DNA of 64,000 nucleotides from WHSW01 sp963842795 (GCA_963842795.1 CAWJHV010000013.1:62001-126000), one strand, 5' to 3'; shown: positions 45,934 through 55,320, counted from the first letter of the stretch. Made by a program: numbers and translations. The notes: generated by a model not told the origin, from the sequence alone.

Positions 45934-47034
45934 TCAGCGGTCGGGGTTGTCGCAGGCGATCGCGAGTGCCGCCGGGCCGGCATGGATCGGATCAGGCGCA
46001 CGGGCCTTCGCCTCCAGATGCGGAACGCTTCGGTTGGCGACGACGTAGGCGCGCTCGGTGTGGCGGTCCGACGGGAACTCGAGGCCGTTGCACGGGACCG
46101 CCATCAGGGTCACGTCGGCGGCGCGGTGAAGGCTCTGCCCCGGAACCGAGCGGCTGTCCCAACGGGCGCTGATCCCGTTCCCCGTCTCGATGTCGACCGC
46201 GATCTGATGCCAGCTCGACGCATCCCGCGGCCCGGGGTCGTCGTCGTAGTACACCGCGAAGCCGACCTGGATCGCCTCCGGGACGGCGGCCGCGAACTCG
46301 ACCGGACCGCTGATCGTCGGTCTCAGGGGCGCTGTGACCTCCGGTCGACGGGGAGCGGGCTCGCGGCCGGGACAGGCGACGCTGGGCACGTTGCCGCCGG
46401 CGGGCCCGGCCTTGAGGTCGGCCGAGGCGACGTAGCCGTCGCCGCCGGCGGTTCGAAACCAGACCGGGTCCTGGATGTCGAAGCGCCAATCGTCTTTCGG
46501 CTCTCCCAGGCAGTAGCCGTCGAAGGCGAGCTCGCATCCGGGCGGGTAGCGGACCACGATCCCGGAGTGCAGGTCGGCCTCCTCCCTGAGGTGCGCGTAG
46601 CCGATCTCGGTCGGCGCGACCACGCCGTCGAACTGGCCCTGCTCGGCTTCGTCCGGGCAATCGACCACGGCGCCCGGCGGCGGCGGACCGGAGCCGAGGA
46701 GACCGCTCCAATCGAAGGCTGTCCCGGCAGCGATGAAGATGGCCCCGAGCGCCGTGAGGATCGAGAGCGCGACCTTGGAGCCCCGCAGCCCGAACAGCCA
46801 CAGGGCCGAGAGGACGGCGAGCGCGATCGCGATCGCGGCGATCGTCGACCGCGGGATCCGCTCCCGCCAGACATTGTCGGAGACCACCAGCACCAATCCG
46901 GCGATCAGCGCCAGCAGCACGAACAGGACCGCGAGCCGGGGGCCGGTGCGAGCCCGGGTCGGCCATCTCGCCGCCCGGTCGAGCAGGCCCAGGAGGCGAT
47001 CCCCGAGATCTGCGTTCTCACCCGGCTCGGGCAT
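45934..47034 (-). CDS. Membrane protein with extracytoplasmic domain, unknown function
   Basis: A 366-residue protein. The first 120 residues have three membrane helices (LAVLFVLLALIAGLVLVVS, IAAIAIALAVLSALWLFG and LSILTALGAIFIAAGTAF). The remaining 240 residues are extracytoplasmic, with Cys residues in VDCPDE, PGCELAFDGYCLG, VACPG, VPCNG and IACDN that probably form disulfides. A segment WFRTAGGDGYVASADL looks like an SH3-type strand pattern. No enzyme motif. It is convergent with the luciferase-like gene. Confidence 0.65.
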   Translation of the reverse strand: MPEPGENADLGDRLLGLLDRAARWPTRARTGPRLAVLFVLLALIAGLVLVVSDNVWRERIPRSTIAAIAIALAVLSALWLFGLRGSKVALSILTALGAIFIAAGTAFDWSGLLGSGPPPPGAVVDCPDEAEQGQFDGVVAPTEIGYAHLREEADLHSGIVVRYPPGCELAFDGYCLGEPKDDWRFDIQDPVWFRTAGGDGYVASADLKAGPAGGNVPSVACPGREPAPRRPEVTAPLRPTISGPVEFAAAVPEAIQVGFAVYYDDDPGPRDASSWHQIAVDIETGNGISARWDSRSVPGQSLHRAADVTLMAVPCNGLEFPSDRHTERAYVVANRSVPHLEAKARAPDPIHAGPAALAIACDNPDR

Positions 47035-47099
47035 CGATGGCGATCATCTGCGCTCGCACCGGTCCGGTCAAGGGCCGGCGGCCAGAGTGCGCCGGCGTC

Positions 47100-48461
47100 C
47101 TAAGGTGGCGGCACGTTCTGGTTGCGACGCAGGACGTTCTCGGGGTCGTAGCGGGCCTTCAGCGCCCGCAGTCGCTCGAAGGTCTCGTCCCCGAAGGCGG
47201 CGCGCACCCGGTCGAGCGGCTCGTCGGCCTGCATGTAGTTGACGTAGCCCCCGCTCATCGACCACGGGTCGAGCGCCGAGGCGGTCTCGCGCGCCCACTC
47301 CCGCTCCTCCGCGTCGAGAGCCGGGTCGCTCCAGCCGGCCATCGCGCTGATATTGAAGGCGGCGTCGCGGAAGCCGACCGCGGCGGTGTCCGGGTCGGCG
47401 TCCTTGGCGGCGCCGTGGAGCGACTCGATCAGCACCTGGCCGGGAGGCCGGCCGAGCGCCTGCATGCGCGTGAAGAGGACCTCGATCAGCTCGTCGGGGA
47501 GCTCGCGAACGAACCCGCCCTTCCAATATCCGCGCTCTTCGCCGTACGGAGGGTTGAACAGGTGCTGCTGGCTGATGAACGAGCGCGGGCCGACGCCATC
47601 GGCGACCAACCCCGGGGCGGAGCGGACCGGTCGCAGCGACTCCGGATCATCGTCCTCGCCCGTGTAGCACGGCGTGATCAGAGTTATCGGCTCGAGCGCG
47701 TCGTCGACCGCGAGCAGCGCCTGGCAGCTGAGGTCGCCCGGGCGCTCCGCAACGAGGTCGCGGAAGCGCCGGAGCGCCTCGCGGGCCTCGTCGCCGGCGT
47801 AGATGATTCGCCCGCCCAGGACCCGCTCGAGCGGATGCAGGCGGAAAGTCAGGCGAGTGGCGACGCCGAAGTTGCCCCCGCCGCCGCGCACCCCCCAGAG
47901 CAGCTCGGGATTCTCGTCGTCGGCGGCGCGGACCACCTCCCCGGCCGGGGTCACGAGCCGGGCCTCGACGAGGTGGTCGCAGGTCAGCCCGTACTGGGCC
48001 GTGAGGTGACCGATCCCGCCGCCCAGCGTGAGCCCGGCGACGCCGGTCGTGCCGACGATCCCGCCCGGCGTGACGAGACCGTGCGCCTGCGTGGCCGAGT
48101 CGAACTCCAGCCACCTGGCTCCGCCCCCGGCGTAGGCAAGTCCCTGTGACGGGTCGACCTCGACCCGGCGCATCAGTGAGAGGTCGATCACCAGCCCGCC
48201 GTCGAGGACGCAGTGTCCGGCCGGGTTGTGCCCACCGCCGCGGACGGCGATCTCGAGCCCGCGAGAGCGCGCGAACTCGAAGGCGGCTGCGATGTCTTCG
48301 GCTCCCAGGCAGCGGGCGATCACGGCCGGGCGGCGGTCGATGAGCGCGTTGAAAGGACGACGCGCGCCGTCGTATCCGGCATCCGCCGGCGTCAGCACGG
48401 CGCCGTGGAGCGAGGCGCGCAGCTCGCCGACGTCCTCGGCCACAGGTCGGCCTTGGCTCAT
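47100..48461 (-). CDS. FAD-linked oxidoreductase (berberine-bridge type, VAO/PCMH fold)
   Basis: A 453-residue oxidase or dehydrogenase with covalently bound FAD. The two attachment sites of the bicovalent type are present: His in RGGGHNPAG and Cys in YGLTCDHLVEA. Also typical are PGGIVGTTGVAGLTLGGGIGHL, WGVRGGGGNFGV, and the C-terminal BBE segment GGYVNYMQ and ALKARYDPENVLRRNQN. Substrate unknown (carbohydrate or alkaloid-like oxidases belong here). It lies in a divergent arrangement with the CoA-transferase gene, 90 bases apart. Confidence 0.92.
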   Translation of the reverse strand: MSQGRPVAEDVGELRASLHGAVLTPADAGYDGARRPFNALIDRRPAVIARCLGAEDIAAAFEFARSRGLEIAVRGGGHNPAGHCVLDGGLVIDLSLMRRVEVDPSQGLAYAGGGARWLEFDSATQAHGLVTPGGIVGTTGVAGLTLGGGIGHLTAQYGLTCDHLVEARLVTPAGEVVRAADDENPELLWGVRGGGGNFGVATRLTFRLHPLERVLGGRIIYAGDEAREALRRFRDLVAERPGDLSCQALLAVDDALEPITLITPCYTGEDDDPESLRPVRSAPGLVADGVGPRSFISQQHLFNPPYGEERGYWKGGFVRELPDELIEVLFTRMQALGRPPGQVLIESLHGAAKDADPDTAAVGFRDAAFNISAMAGWSDPALDAEEREWARETASALDPWSMSGGYVNYMQADEPLDRVRAAFGDETFERLRALKARYDPENVLRRNQNVPPP

Positions 48462-48551
48462 CCGCTCAGCCTGTCACAGCGCGGCGAGATCTCGAGCCGC
48501 GCCCGGAGGGTGGCCGCCGGGCCGGGGACCCATCCGCTATAGAGGCCACGG

Positions 48552-49694
48552 ATGGAAGCCCTCGCGCCGCTGCGGGTCGTCGACTTCTCGCGCATCCTCG
48601 CCGGGCCGTTCGCGACCATGATGCTCGCCGACCTCGGGGCCGAGGTGATCAAGGTCGAACGGCCCGGGACGGGTGACGACACCCGGGCCTGGGGCCCGCC
48701 GTTCGACGACGCCGGCAACGCGACCTACTTCCAGTCGGTCAATCGCAACAAGCGCAGTGTCGCGCTCGACCTCACCGACCCGGGCGACGTGGGGCGGGCG
48801 ATCGAGCTCGTCGCCGGCGCCGACGTGGTGGTCGAGAACTTCCGCCCCGGGGTCATGGACCGGCTCGGCCTCGGCTACGAGACGGCGAGGCGAGACAACC
48901 CGGGACTCGTGTACTGCTCGATCACCGGCTTCGGCCGCGGCCCCGGCGCCGCGCTGCCCGGCTACGACCTGCTGCTCCAGGCACTCGGCGGCCTGATGAG
49001 CATCACCGGCGACCCGGAGGGCGAGCCGCAGAAGGTCGGCGTGGCCCTCGTCGACGTTCTCGCCGGCCTCTTCGCCACCGTCGGGATCCTCGCCGCCCTG
49101 CGCCACCGCGACCGGTCGGGCGGCGAGGGACAGCTGGTCGAGGTCGACCTGCTCTCCTCGCTGCTCGCCGCGCTCGTCAACCAGGCAAGCGCCCACACCC
49201 TCGCCGGCGTCGTCCCGGCTCGGATGGGCAACGCCCACCCGAGCATCGCCCCCTACGAGCTCTACGCCGCCGCCGACGGCGAGCTCGTGCTCGCGGTCGG
49301 CAACGACCGCCAGTTCGCCAGCCTCTGCGACGTGCTCGGCGTCCCCGAGCTCGCCACCGACGAGCGCTTCGCGAGCAACGCCGGCCGCGTCAACGCGCGG
49401 GAGGAGCTGCGGGGCCTGCTCGAAGGCCGGCTCGCCGAACGCGGCGCCCGTGTCTGGGTCGAGGAGCTGACCGAGCGCGGCGTCCCGGCGGGAACCGTGA
49501 ACGACGTCGGCGCCGCCTTCGAGCTCGCCGAGCGGCTCGGCCTCGAGCCGGTCATCGAGATCCCACGCGATCGCGGCGGCGCGGCGCGGCTTGCGCGGAA
49601 CCCGATCCGGCTCTCGGCGACGCCGGCGACCTATCGAAGCGCCCCGCCCGATCTGCCGACGCCGGACCATGAGGACGGCGAATCGGGCTCCTGA
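48552..49694 (+). CDS. CaiB/BaiF family CoA-transferase
   Basis: Class III CoA-transferase, 380 residues, moving CoA between acyl donors and acceptors. Opening VVDFSRILAGPFATMMLADLGAEVIKVERPG and VNRNKRSVALDL are diagnostic. The catalytic Asp is in PGYDLLLQALGGLMSITG. GNAHPSIAPYELY and WVEELTERGVPAGTVND complete the fold. The substrate cannot be told; it could be a racemase such as alpha-methylacyl-CoA racemase, but no specific markers were seen. Confidence 0.92.
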   Translation: MEALAPLRVVDFSRILAGPFATMMLADLGAEVIKVERPGTGDDTRAWGPPFDDAGNATYFQSVNRNKRSVALDLTDPGDVGRAIELVAGADVVVENFRPGVMDRLGLGYETARRDNPGLVYCSITGFGRGPGAALPGYDLLLQALGGLMSITGDPEGEPQKVGVALVDVLAGLFATVGILAALRHRDRSGGEGQLVEVDLLSSLLAALVNQASAHTLAGVVPARMGNAHPSIAPYELYAAADGELVLAVGNDRQFASLCDVLGVPELATDERFASNAGRVNAREELRGLLEGRLAERGARVWVEELTERGVPAGTVNDVGAAFELAERLGLEPVIEIPRDRGGAARLARNPIRLSATPATYRSAPPDLPTPDHEDGESGS

Positions 49695-49701
49695 GCGAGA
49701 G

Positions 49702-51585
49702 CTATGCCCCGGGGTCGCAGTAGCGATCCTGGCTGAGCTCTTCCCATCGATCGGCCAGCGTCGAGTTGAGAAGCCGCCCCGATTGCTCTTCGACGCGCGG
49801 GTGGAGGTCGTCGGCGAACTCGCAGGGCGTGAGACGAAGCCCGCGGGACTGGGTGTTGAAGATCTCCGCCTGGATCTCGACGACCGTCGGGCTCTCGGTC
49901 GCGGGATCGCTGACGTAGTAGCCGCCGATCATCCGCGAGGCCGTCTCGCTCAGGGCGAAGTCCTGAACGGGGTAGCCGCTCACCGAGCCCTCCCCGACCG
50001 TGTTCCCGTACCGCGTCAGCTGCTGGTACGGCGCCTGCAGGTCCTCGGCCTTGCTCGAGTCCGCCGGAATGCCGAGTTGCGGCGGGGAGCTGTGGATGCT
50101 CAGCAGCCGGTAGCGATCCCTGTCCTCGTCCCAGTCGAGCGCGAACGGGACCAGCAGCTCACCCGGCTTCGCCAGCGACCCGAAGGCGCCGATCAGCTCC
50201 TCGGCGCCATCGTCGTCGACGTCGGCGATGCCACGGAACTGGTAGACGGCCGGGTTCTTCGGTTCGAAGCGAAACCGGCCGACGAGCCGCTCGCCGACGA
50301 CGTCGTAGACGCGGAGCTCATCGGCCCGGGAGGTCTCATCGTCATAGCTCGGGACCTCGTCTCTGAAACCGAACACGAACGATTCCGAGCCGGACCCGTG
50401 GAAGTCGACGCGCTCGATCGCTCGGCCGGCAGAGGTCCGCTCGCCGGCGTTGCCCTCGCTGGTGATCTCGTCAGCCTGCTGGGCGATCGTCGGCGGCACC
50501 GGCTTGCTGATGCTGGAGGCCAGGCCGATCACGCACACGGCCGCGACGGCGATCAGGCAACCGGCCAGCGGCGCGAGCAGCAACTTGTCCTCCCAGACGC
50601 CCCCAAGCCTCGAACGCCATGTCGACGCGAGGCCGGTCGCGGGAGGCGCGGTCTCGACATCCGCCGGGAGCAGGACCGGCGGCTCGCCCTGCTTGCCGGT
50701 CGCCGCCAGGGCCGCACCGATGCCCGGGGAGAGGTCGTCGACGGGATAGAGCTCGCGCGCCCTCGGCGCCTCGTGCTCGGGATCGAGCTCGGACGGCACC
50801 CTGAACGCGCGCGCCCGGGCGGCGACCGCCTTCGCGAACTCGCCGGGCTCGCCGTCGGCGGCCAGGAGGGCGTCCCAGGTCGACTCGCGGATCGTGGCGA
50901 CCACGGTCACCGCGGGCCGTGACGGGTCGCCCGCCTCCCGCCGCTCGTGGGTGGCGCGAAAGGCGTCCAGCCGCGGGCCGTCGAGCGCGCCCGAGAAGCG
51001 CTCCAGCCCGTCGAGCCAGAGCACGACCCGATCGGCATCGCACTCGGGATCGAGGCGAGTGCAGTCGAGGTCGGGATTCTCGTCGAGCAGGGTGCGGAGC
51101 CCGTCGGCGTCGCTCGGGACGATCACCCACGTGCCGGCGAGCGCTGCCCTCGACGCCTCGACGGCCGTGCGCGACTTTCCGGACCTGGCGTCGCCGTAAA
51201 CGAGCACCAGTGGCCCGGCGAGCGCCGCGCGGAGCTGATCATCGACCAGCCTCGGCGCGTATTCCGCGGCGGGCCGGTCGCCGCGACGCGGCGGGAAGAC
51301 GCCGAGGTCGCCGGGGTCCGCTCCCTCGATCGGCGCGGCGGGGCAGCGCAGGGCGCCGGTGAGCAGGTCGCGCTGCCGCTCGGCCTCGGACTGGTCGGCC
51401 TTGCGAACCCGCAGCCGTTCGCCCGCGAGGGTCGCCAGAACGACCGCGACCACGATCAGCACGCTCACCCACTCGCGCGGGTTGAAGGCGCCGATCGCCT
51501 GCTGCAGCGCCTGCAGCGCGACGATCGCCAGGGCGAGCGCGGCCGCCCCCGTGACGCCGGCTCGCGCCACGTCGCGGGTCCGCAC
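49702..51585 (-). CDS. Membrane-anchored P-loop NTPase with extracytoplasmic beta-rich domain, unknown
   Basis: A 627-residue protein. Two membrane helices (residues about 12-32 and 40-56) precede a P-loop domain with Walker A GDARSGKS (131-138), Walker B VVLWLDGLERF and VTVVATIRESTW, in the style of STAND/AAA NTPases. A third helix (LLLAPLAGCLIAVAAVCVIGL, about 336-356) leads to a 270-residue outside part with an FG-GAP/VCBS-like strand (GIADVDDDGAEELIGAFG). It joins an intracellular ATPase to an outside sensor-like domain. Function unknown. It is convergent with the CoA-transferase and 114 bases downstream of the glyoxalase-fold gene. Confidence 0.7.
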   Translation of the reverse strand: MRTRDVARAGVTGAAALALAIVALQALQQAIGAFNPREWVSVLIVVAVVLATLAGERLRVRKADQSEAERQRDLLTGALRCPAAPIEGADPGDLGVFPPRRGDRPAAEYAPRLVDDQLRAALAGPLVLVYGDARSGKSRTAVEASRAALAGTWVIVPSDADGLRTLLDENPDLDCTRLDPECDADRVVLWLDGLERFSGALDGPRLDAFRATHERREAGDPSRPAVTVVATIRESTWDALLAADGEPGEFAKAVAARARAFRVPSELDPEHEAPRARELYPVDDLSPGIGAALAATGKQGEPPVLLPADVETAPPATGLASTWRSRLGGVWEDKLLLAPLAGCLIAVAAVCVIGLASSISKPVPPTIAQQADEITSEGNAGERTSAGRAIERVDFHGSGSESFVFGFRDEVPSYDDETSRADELRVYDVVGERLVGRFRFEPKNPAVYQFRGIADVDDDGAEELIGAFGSLAKPGELLVPFALDWDEDRDRYRLLSIHSSPPQLGIPADSSKAEDLQAPYQQLTRYGNTVGEGSVSGYPVQDFALSETASRMIGGYYVSDPATESPTVVEIQAEIFNTQSRGLRLTPCEFADDLHPRVEEQSGRLLNSTLADRWEELSQDRYCDPGA

Positions 51586-51699
51586 CTAGCTCACCTTCCC
51601 GGCCCCTCGGCGATCGGGCGGGCGCTCCATGTGACGATCGTAACCCGCCTCGCTGACAATGCCCCGGCTCGACCCTGGAACCGGGAAGGAGGGCCGGCC

Positions 51700-52128
51700 C
51701 TAGCCGGCGAAGTCCTCGTTGAGCTGCGCGATGCGGACCGAGTTGCCGGAGGGATCCCGGAAGCCGGAGTCGATCCCGTACGGCCGCTCCTCGAGGGGGT
51801 CGGTGAACTCGACACCGCGGCCCTTGAGCTCCTCGTAGGCGGACTTGACGTCGTCGGTGGTCAGGAAGACCGTCCCGGCGAAGCCCTTGGCCATCAGGGC
51901 GGCCACCTGCGAGCGGGTGTCCTCGTCCATGACCGGCGCGCCCGGGATCGCCATCAGCACGATCGAGACGTCCTCCTGCCCGGGCGGGCCGACGGCCAGC
52001 CAGCGGAAGTCGCCGAGCTCCGGGAGCGTCACGTCCGCGCGGACCTCCATGCCGACCTTGTCCCTCCAGAAGGCGAGCGCCTCGTCCTGGTCGTGGACCC
52101 AGAGCTGCGCGTTTGCGATCTTCATCAT
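51700..52128 (-). CDS. VOC-superfamily (glyoxalase/bleomycin-resistance-like) protein
   Basis: A 142-residue two-repeat beta-alpha-beta protein. It has IANAQLWVHDQDEALAFWRDKVGMEVR, FLTTDDVKSAYEELKGRGVEF and a C-terminal DSGFRDPSGNSVRIAQ with a metal-type Glu/His position partly replaced. AAGGAG precedes the ATG at 52128. An AraC regulator gene is just upstream on the same strand; AraC-VOC pairs are common in actinobacteria. The substrate is unknown. Confidence 0.85.
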   Translation of the reverse strand: MMKIANAQLWVHDQDEALAFWRDKVGMEVRADVTLPELGDFRWLAVGPPGQEDVSIVLMAIPGAPVMDEDTRSQVAALMAKGFAGTVFLTTDDVKSAYEELKGRGVEFTDPLEERPYGIDSGFRDPSGNSVRIAQLNEDFAG

Positions 52129-52235
52129 CGGATGTCTCCTTGAATCGAGTGGGAACTGACGGCGAGCAAAGCTAGTCGCCGCCGCCGGCTCTGACTTCTC
52201 GAAACGTGCTGTCTTCGCGGCGCCGGTCCCGCGTC

Positions 52236-52646
52236 CTAGCGGGCGACACGATGCAGCGGCCGCGAGTAGGCGCGGACGAAGCACGCCGGGACCAGCGCCC
52301 GCTCGGCCGCGGGCGGGTGCGCCGCGCGGTAGGCGGTCGGCGAGACGCCGAACGTGCGGGTGAAGCTGGTGGTGAAGGAGCCCAGACTGCGAAGGCCGAC
52401 GGAGTAGCAGATCTCGGTGACCGAGCTGTCCGTGTTGCGCAACAGGGCCGCGGCGCGCTCGAGCCGGCGCGTGAGCAGGTAGGTGTGGGGCGGTTCCCCG
52501 AACGCGCGCCGGAACTCGCGGCTGAAATGCGCCCGCGTGAGGCCCGCGGCGGCCGCCATGTCGTCGACGGTGAGCGGCTCGGAGTAGCGCGCGTCGGCGA
52601 GGTCCTTGGCGCGGGTGAGGTGGCGGGCGGACGGGGCGAAGGCCAT
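52236..52646 (-). CDS. AraC-family regulator (DNA-binding domain only)
   Basis: A 136-residue protein consisting of the two AraC helix-turn-helix motifs: LTVDDMAAAAGLTRAHFSREF and SVTEICYSVGLRSLGSFTTSF followed by FGVSPTAYR. There is no sensor domain. The target is probably the glyoxalase-fold gene 107 bases downstream. There is no clear Shine-Dalgarno, so the mRNA could be leaderless. Confidence 0.88.
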   Translation of the reverse strand: MAFAPSARHLTRAKDLADARYSEPLTVDDMAAAAGLTRAHFSREFRRAFGEPPHTYLLTRRLERAAALLRNTDSSVTEICYSVGLRSLGSFTTSFTRTFGVSPTAYRAAHPPAAERALVPACFVRAYSRPLHRVAR

Positions 52647-52667
52647 CGCCGTCAGTATTGCGCGCGC

Positions 52668-53540
52668 TCAGCCGTCCGACCGCGCCGGAGCCTCGTCCTC
52701 CCGATGGGACTCGTGCTGGGCGACCGCCCTCGTCCAGAGCCGCTCGAGCCGCTCGCGACCGAGCGCGCCGATGTCGATCCGGAACTCGTCTTGCAGCATC
52801 GCCTCGAACTCGGCCGGGTCGGCGAGGACGCGGCGCTCGCGAAGGCCGGGGCCGTCGACGAACCAGGTCCGGGCGCGCAGGGTGACGATCCGGTCGGGGT
52901 AGGGGTGTTGGACGAGCAGCGCCTGGACGAAGCCCGACTCGGGCGAGGTCGAGAGGCGGTGGTGATGGGGCTCGAAATCCTCCAACGCCGCCGGGTGGTC
53001 GGCGAAGCGAAAGCCGGGCGACGAGCCATGCTCGTGCTGCTCGACCCACCAGCCCTCGCCGTCGCGTTCGACCCCGTACTCGAAGGCGCCGACCCGGTGG
53101 CGGCCGGCGACGAGCGGCAGCGGCTCGACCGGCCCCTCGCCCCATCCCGCCTCGGTGATGAACCGTCCCGCGTCCGGCGTGTCCACGACCAGCGCGAGGT
53201 GGTTCGTCGGCGCGCCGTCCGCGAACGCCGTCCGCTCGCCGACGATCGCCTCGCGGCGCTCGACCTCGAAGCCGAGCGTCTCGAGCAGGGTCAGCAGGAC
53301 GGTGTTGACCTCGAAGCAGTAGCCGCCGCGGCCGCCGCGCAGGACCCGCTCGACCAGCGCGCCCGGCTCCAGGGGCTCGGACTCGCCGAGCTGGACCGCC
53401 AGGTCCTCGAACGGGACGCTGGTGACGAACGCGCGCATCGTCGTCCGTAGCCCCTGCGCATCGGTCGCCGGGGCGTCGGAGAGGCCGATGCGGCGCAGGA
53501 GCCGATCGCGCGTCGTCGCGTCGAGCGCGGCGTGCGTCAA
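52668..53540 (-). CDS. Arylamine N-acetyltransferase
   Basis: Acetyl-CoA-dependent N-acetyltransferase of aromatic amines or hydrazines. The 290-residue protein has the catalytic Cys in RGGYCFEVN (C75), the His in TNHLALVV (H114), and the region of the third triad residue reads ITEAGWG, so Glu replaces the usual Asp of DVGFG. TTG at 53540 overlaps the stop of the upstream reductase (TTGA), indicating coupling. The in-frame sequence before 53540 belongs to the upstream gene in another frame. Confidence 0.85.
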   Translation of the reverse strand: MTHAALDATTRDRLLRRIGLSDAPATDAQGLRTTMRAFVTSVPFEDLAVQLGESEPLEPGALVERVLRGGRGGYCFEVNTVLLTLLETLGFEVERREAIVGERTAFADGAPTNHLALVVDTPDAGRFITEAGWGEGPVEPLPLVAGRHRVGAFEYGVERDGEGWWVEQHEHGSSPGFRFADHPAALEDFEPHHHRLSTSPESGFVQALLVQHPYPDRIVTLRARTWFVDGPGLRERRVLADPAEFEAMLQDEFRIDIGALGRERLERLWTRAVAQHESHREDEAPARSDG

Positions 53541-55243
53541 CTCGCCGGAGTGCCCACGGGCGCGGCGGTGGCCAGCCACTCGTGGACGTCGGCGATCGCG
53601 ACCGAGCCCTCGCCGACCGCCGACGCGACGCGCTTGACGGCGCGGTGGCGGGTGTCGCCTACTGCGAACACCCCGGGGACGCTGGTCTCGTACGCGCTCG
53701 GGGGCCGCTCCAGGGGCCAGCGCTCGCGCGCCTCGGGAGTGGCGATCACGTCCGGGCCCGTGAGGAGGTGCTCGCCCGCGCCACGCGCGATCTCGGGCGG
53801 CAGCCACGAGGTCCGGGGGCTCGAGCCGATGAGGATGAACAGCGCGGCGGCGTCCACCCTGGTGGTCTTCCCGCGCCCACGCAGCTCGAGCCACTCGAGG
53901 CGACCGTTGCCACCCCCGTCAACGACCTCGGTGCCGTACAGGACGTCGACGTTGGGGGTCGCGTCGATCGTCGTGCGCAGGTACTGGGACATGTCGGCGG
54001 CCAGCGAGTCGCCGCGGACGAGCAGGCGAACCCGGCCGGCCGAGCGCGAGAGGTGCAGCGCCGCCTGCCCGGCGGAGTTGCCGCCGCCGATCACGTAGAC
54101 GTCTTCGTCGGCGAGGCCGATGCCCTCGACGGTCGAGGCGCCGTAGTAGACCCCGGCACCCGTGAGCTGCTCCAGTCCCGGGATGCCGATGCGCCGATAG
54201 GTCACGCCCGTGGCGAGCAGGACCGCTCGCCCGGACGCGATGTAGCCGCCGTCGCAACCGACTCCGTAGGGCTCACGCTCCAGCCCAAGCGAGACGACCT
54301 CGCGGCTGATCGCGAACTGGACGCCGAACACCCATGCCTGCTGGTAGGCGCGCTGGGCAAGCTCGGCGCCGGTGATCCCGCGGGCGAAGCCGAGGTAGTT
54401 GCGGATCAGCGAGCTCGAGCCCGCCTGCCCGCCGATCATCTCGCGCTCGAGCACCAGCGTGCGCAGGCCCTCCGACGACGCGTACACCGCGGCCGAGAGC
54501 CCGGCCGGCCCCGCGCCGATGATCACCAGGTCGAAGTTCGGGTCGTCGACAGGCTCGGTGTCGACGCCGAAGGCCTCGACAATCTCCTCGTTGCTCGGGT
54601 CGACGAGCACCGTCCCGTCACGCATGCGGACGACCGGGGCTTCGCCGGGGTGCTCGGTCACGCCCTCGAGCAGCCTCGCTCCGAACTCCGTTCCAGGAGA
54701 GGTGAACCCGTGCGGAACCCCGCTGCGGCGCAGCAGGTCGCGGATCTGGTGCGTCCGCGGCGCGGCCGGCTCGGCGACCACCGCGAGCTCGAACGAGCTC
54801 TCAGAGTGCTCTCGCGACCACTCGTGCAGGAACTCGGAGATCGCTCTGTGAAACTGCTCTTCGCCGGCGCGCGTGGGCTTGAGCACGTAGTAGTCGGCGC
54901 GGCCCGTCGCCATCGCGTGCAGGATGGTCTCCGCCGTCGGGCGATCGCCCCACGCACCCCAGTCGATCAGCAGCGCCCGCTTCGCCTGCGGGTGCAGGCT
55001 GCGCACGCGGTCGAGCAGCTCCGAGCCCGGCTTCTCCGCCATCCACACGTCCGCGAGCACCAGCGTCACGCGCTCGCCCCGGTCGCGCATCCGTTCGAGG
55101 TCGGCGGCCGCGGCCTCGGTCGACCCCTCGCAGACGATCCGGTAGTCGCCTTGGTACCGGCGCCGGAGCTCGGCCTCGGTGCGTGCAAGGGCGCCCGGGT
55201 CGTCGTCGGCGACGAACAGCACCGGCTTTGGGGTCCCGCTCAC
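53537..55243 (-). CDS. Receiver domain fused to a thioredoxin-reductase-like flavoprotein lacking the CxxC
   Basis: A 568-residue fusion. Residues 1-135 form a receiver domain (FVADDDPG, phospho-acceptor Asp in LVLADVWMAEKPG, Lys in YVLKPT). Residues 150-235 look like a glutaredoxin/thioredoxin-fold linker (ELAVVAEPAAPRTHQIRDLL). The rest is a pyridine nucleotide-disulfide reductase: FAD site VIIGAGPAGLSAAVYA, NADPH site VYVIGGGNSAGQAALHL and SVPGVFAVGDTRH. At the redox-active position (CATCDG in TrxB) it reads VYYGAST, so it cannot be a normal thioredoxin reductase. Coupled to the downstream N-acetyltransferase. Confidence 0.88.
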   Translation of the reverse strand: MSGTPKPVLFVADDDPGALARTEAELRRRYQGDYRIVCEGSTEAAAADLERMRDRGERVTLVLADVWMAEKPGSELLDRVRSLHPQAKRALLIDWGAWGDRPTAETILHAMATGRADYYVLKPTRAGEEQFHRAISEFLHEWSREHSESSFELAVVAEPAAPRTHQIRDLLRRSGVPHGFTSPGTEFGARLLEGVTEHPGEAPVVRMRDGTVLVDPSNEEIVEAFGVDTEPVDDPNFDLVIIGAGPAGLSAAVYASSEGLRTLVLEREMIGGQAGSSSLIRNYLGFARGITGAELAQRAYQQAWVFGVQFAISREVVSLGLEREPYGVGCDGGYIASGRAVLLATGVTYRRIGIPGLEQLTGAGVYYGASTVEGIGLADEDVYVIGGGNSAGQAALHLSRSAGRVRLLVRGDSLAADMSQYLRTTIDATPNVDVLYGTEVVDGGGNGRLEWLELRGRGKTTRVDAAALFILIGSSPRTSWLPPEIARGAGEHLLTGPDVIATPEARERWPLERPPSAYETSVPGVFAVGDTRHRAVKRVASAVGEGSVAIADVHEWLATAAPVGTPAS

Positions 55244-55320
55244 GACCCTCAGTCTAGGATCGCGCCGCCGGCCGGCCCGACGCCGGGCCCGCCGCCTGGC
55301 CGTGCGCTACAAATCGCCCC

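Noticed and set aside
51586..51699. Possible small gene between the P-loop protein and the glyoxalase-fold gene
   Set aside because: No open frame with a sensible start or composition was found in the 114 bases.
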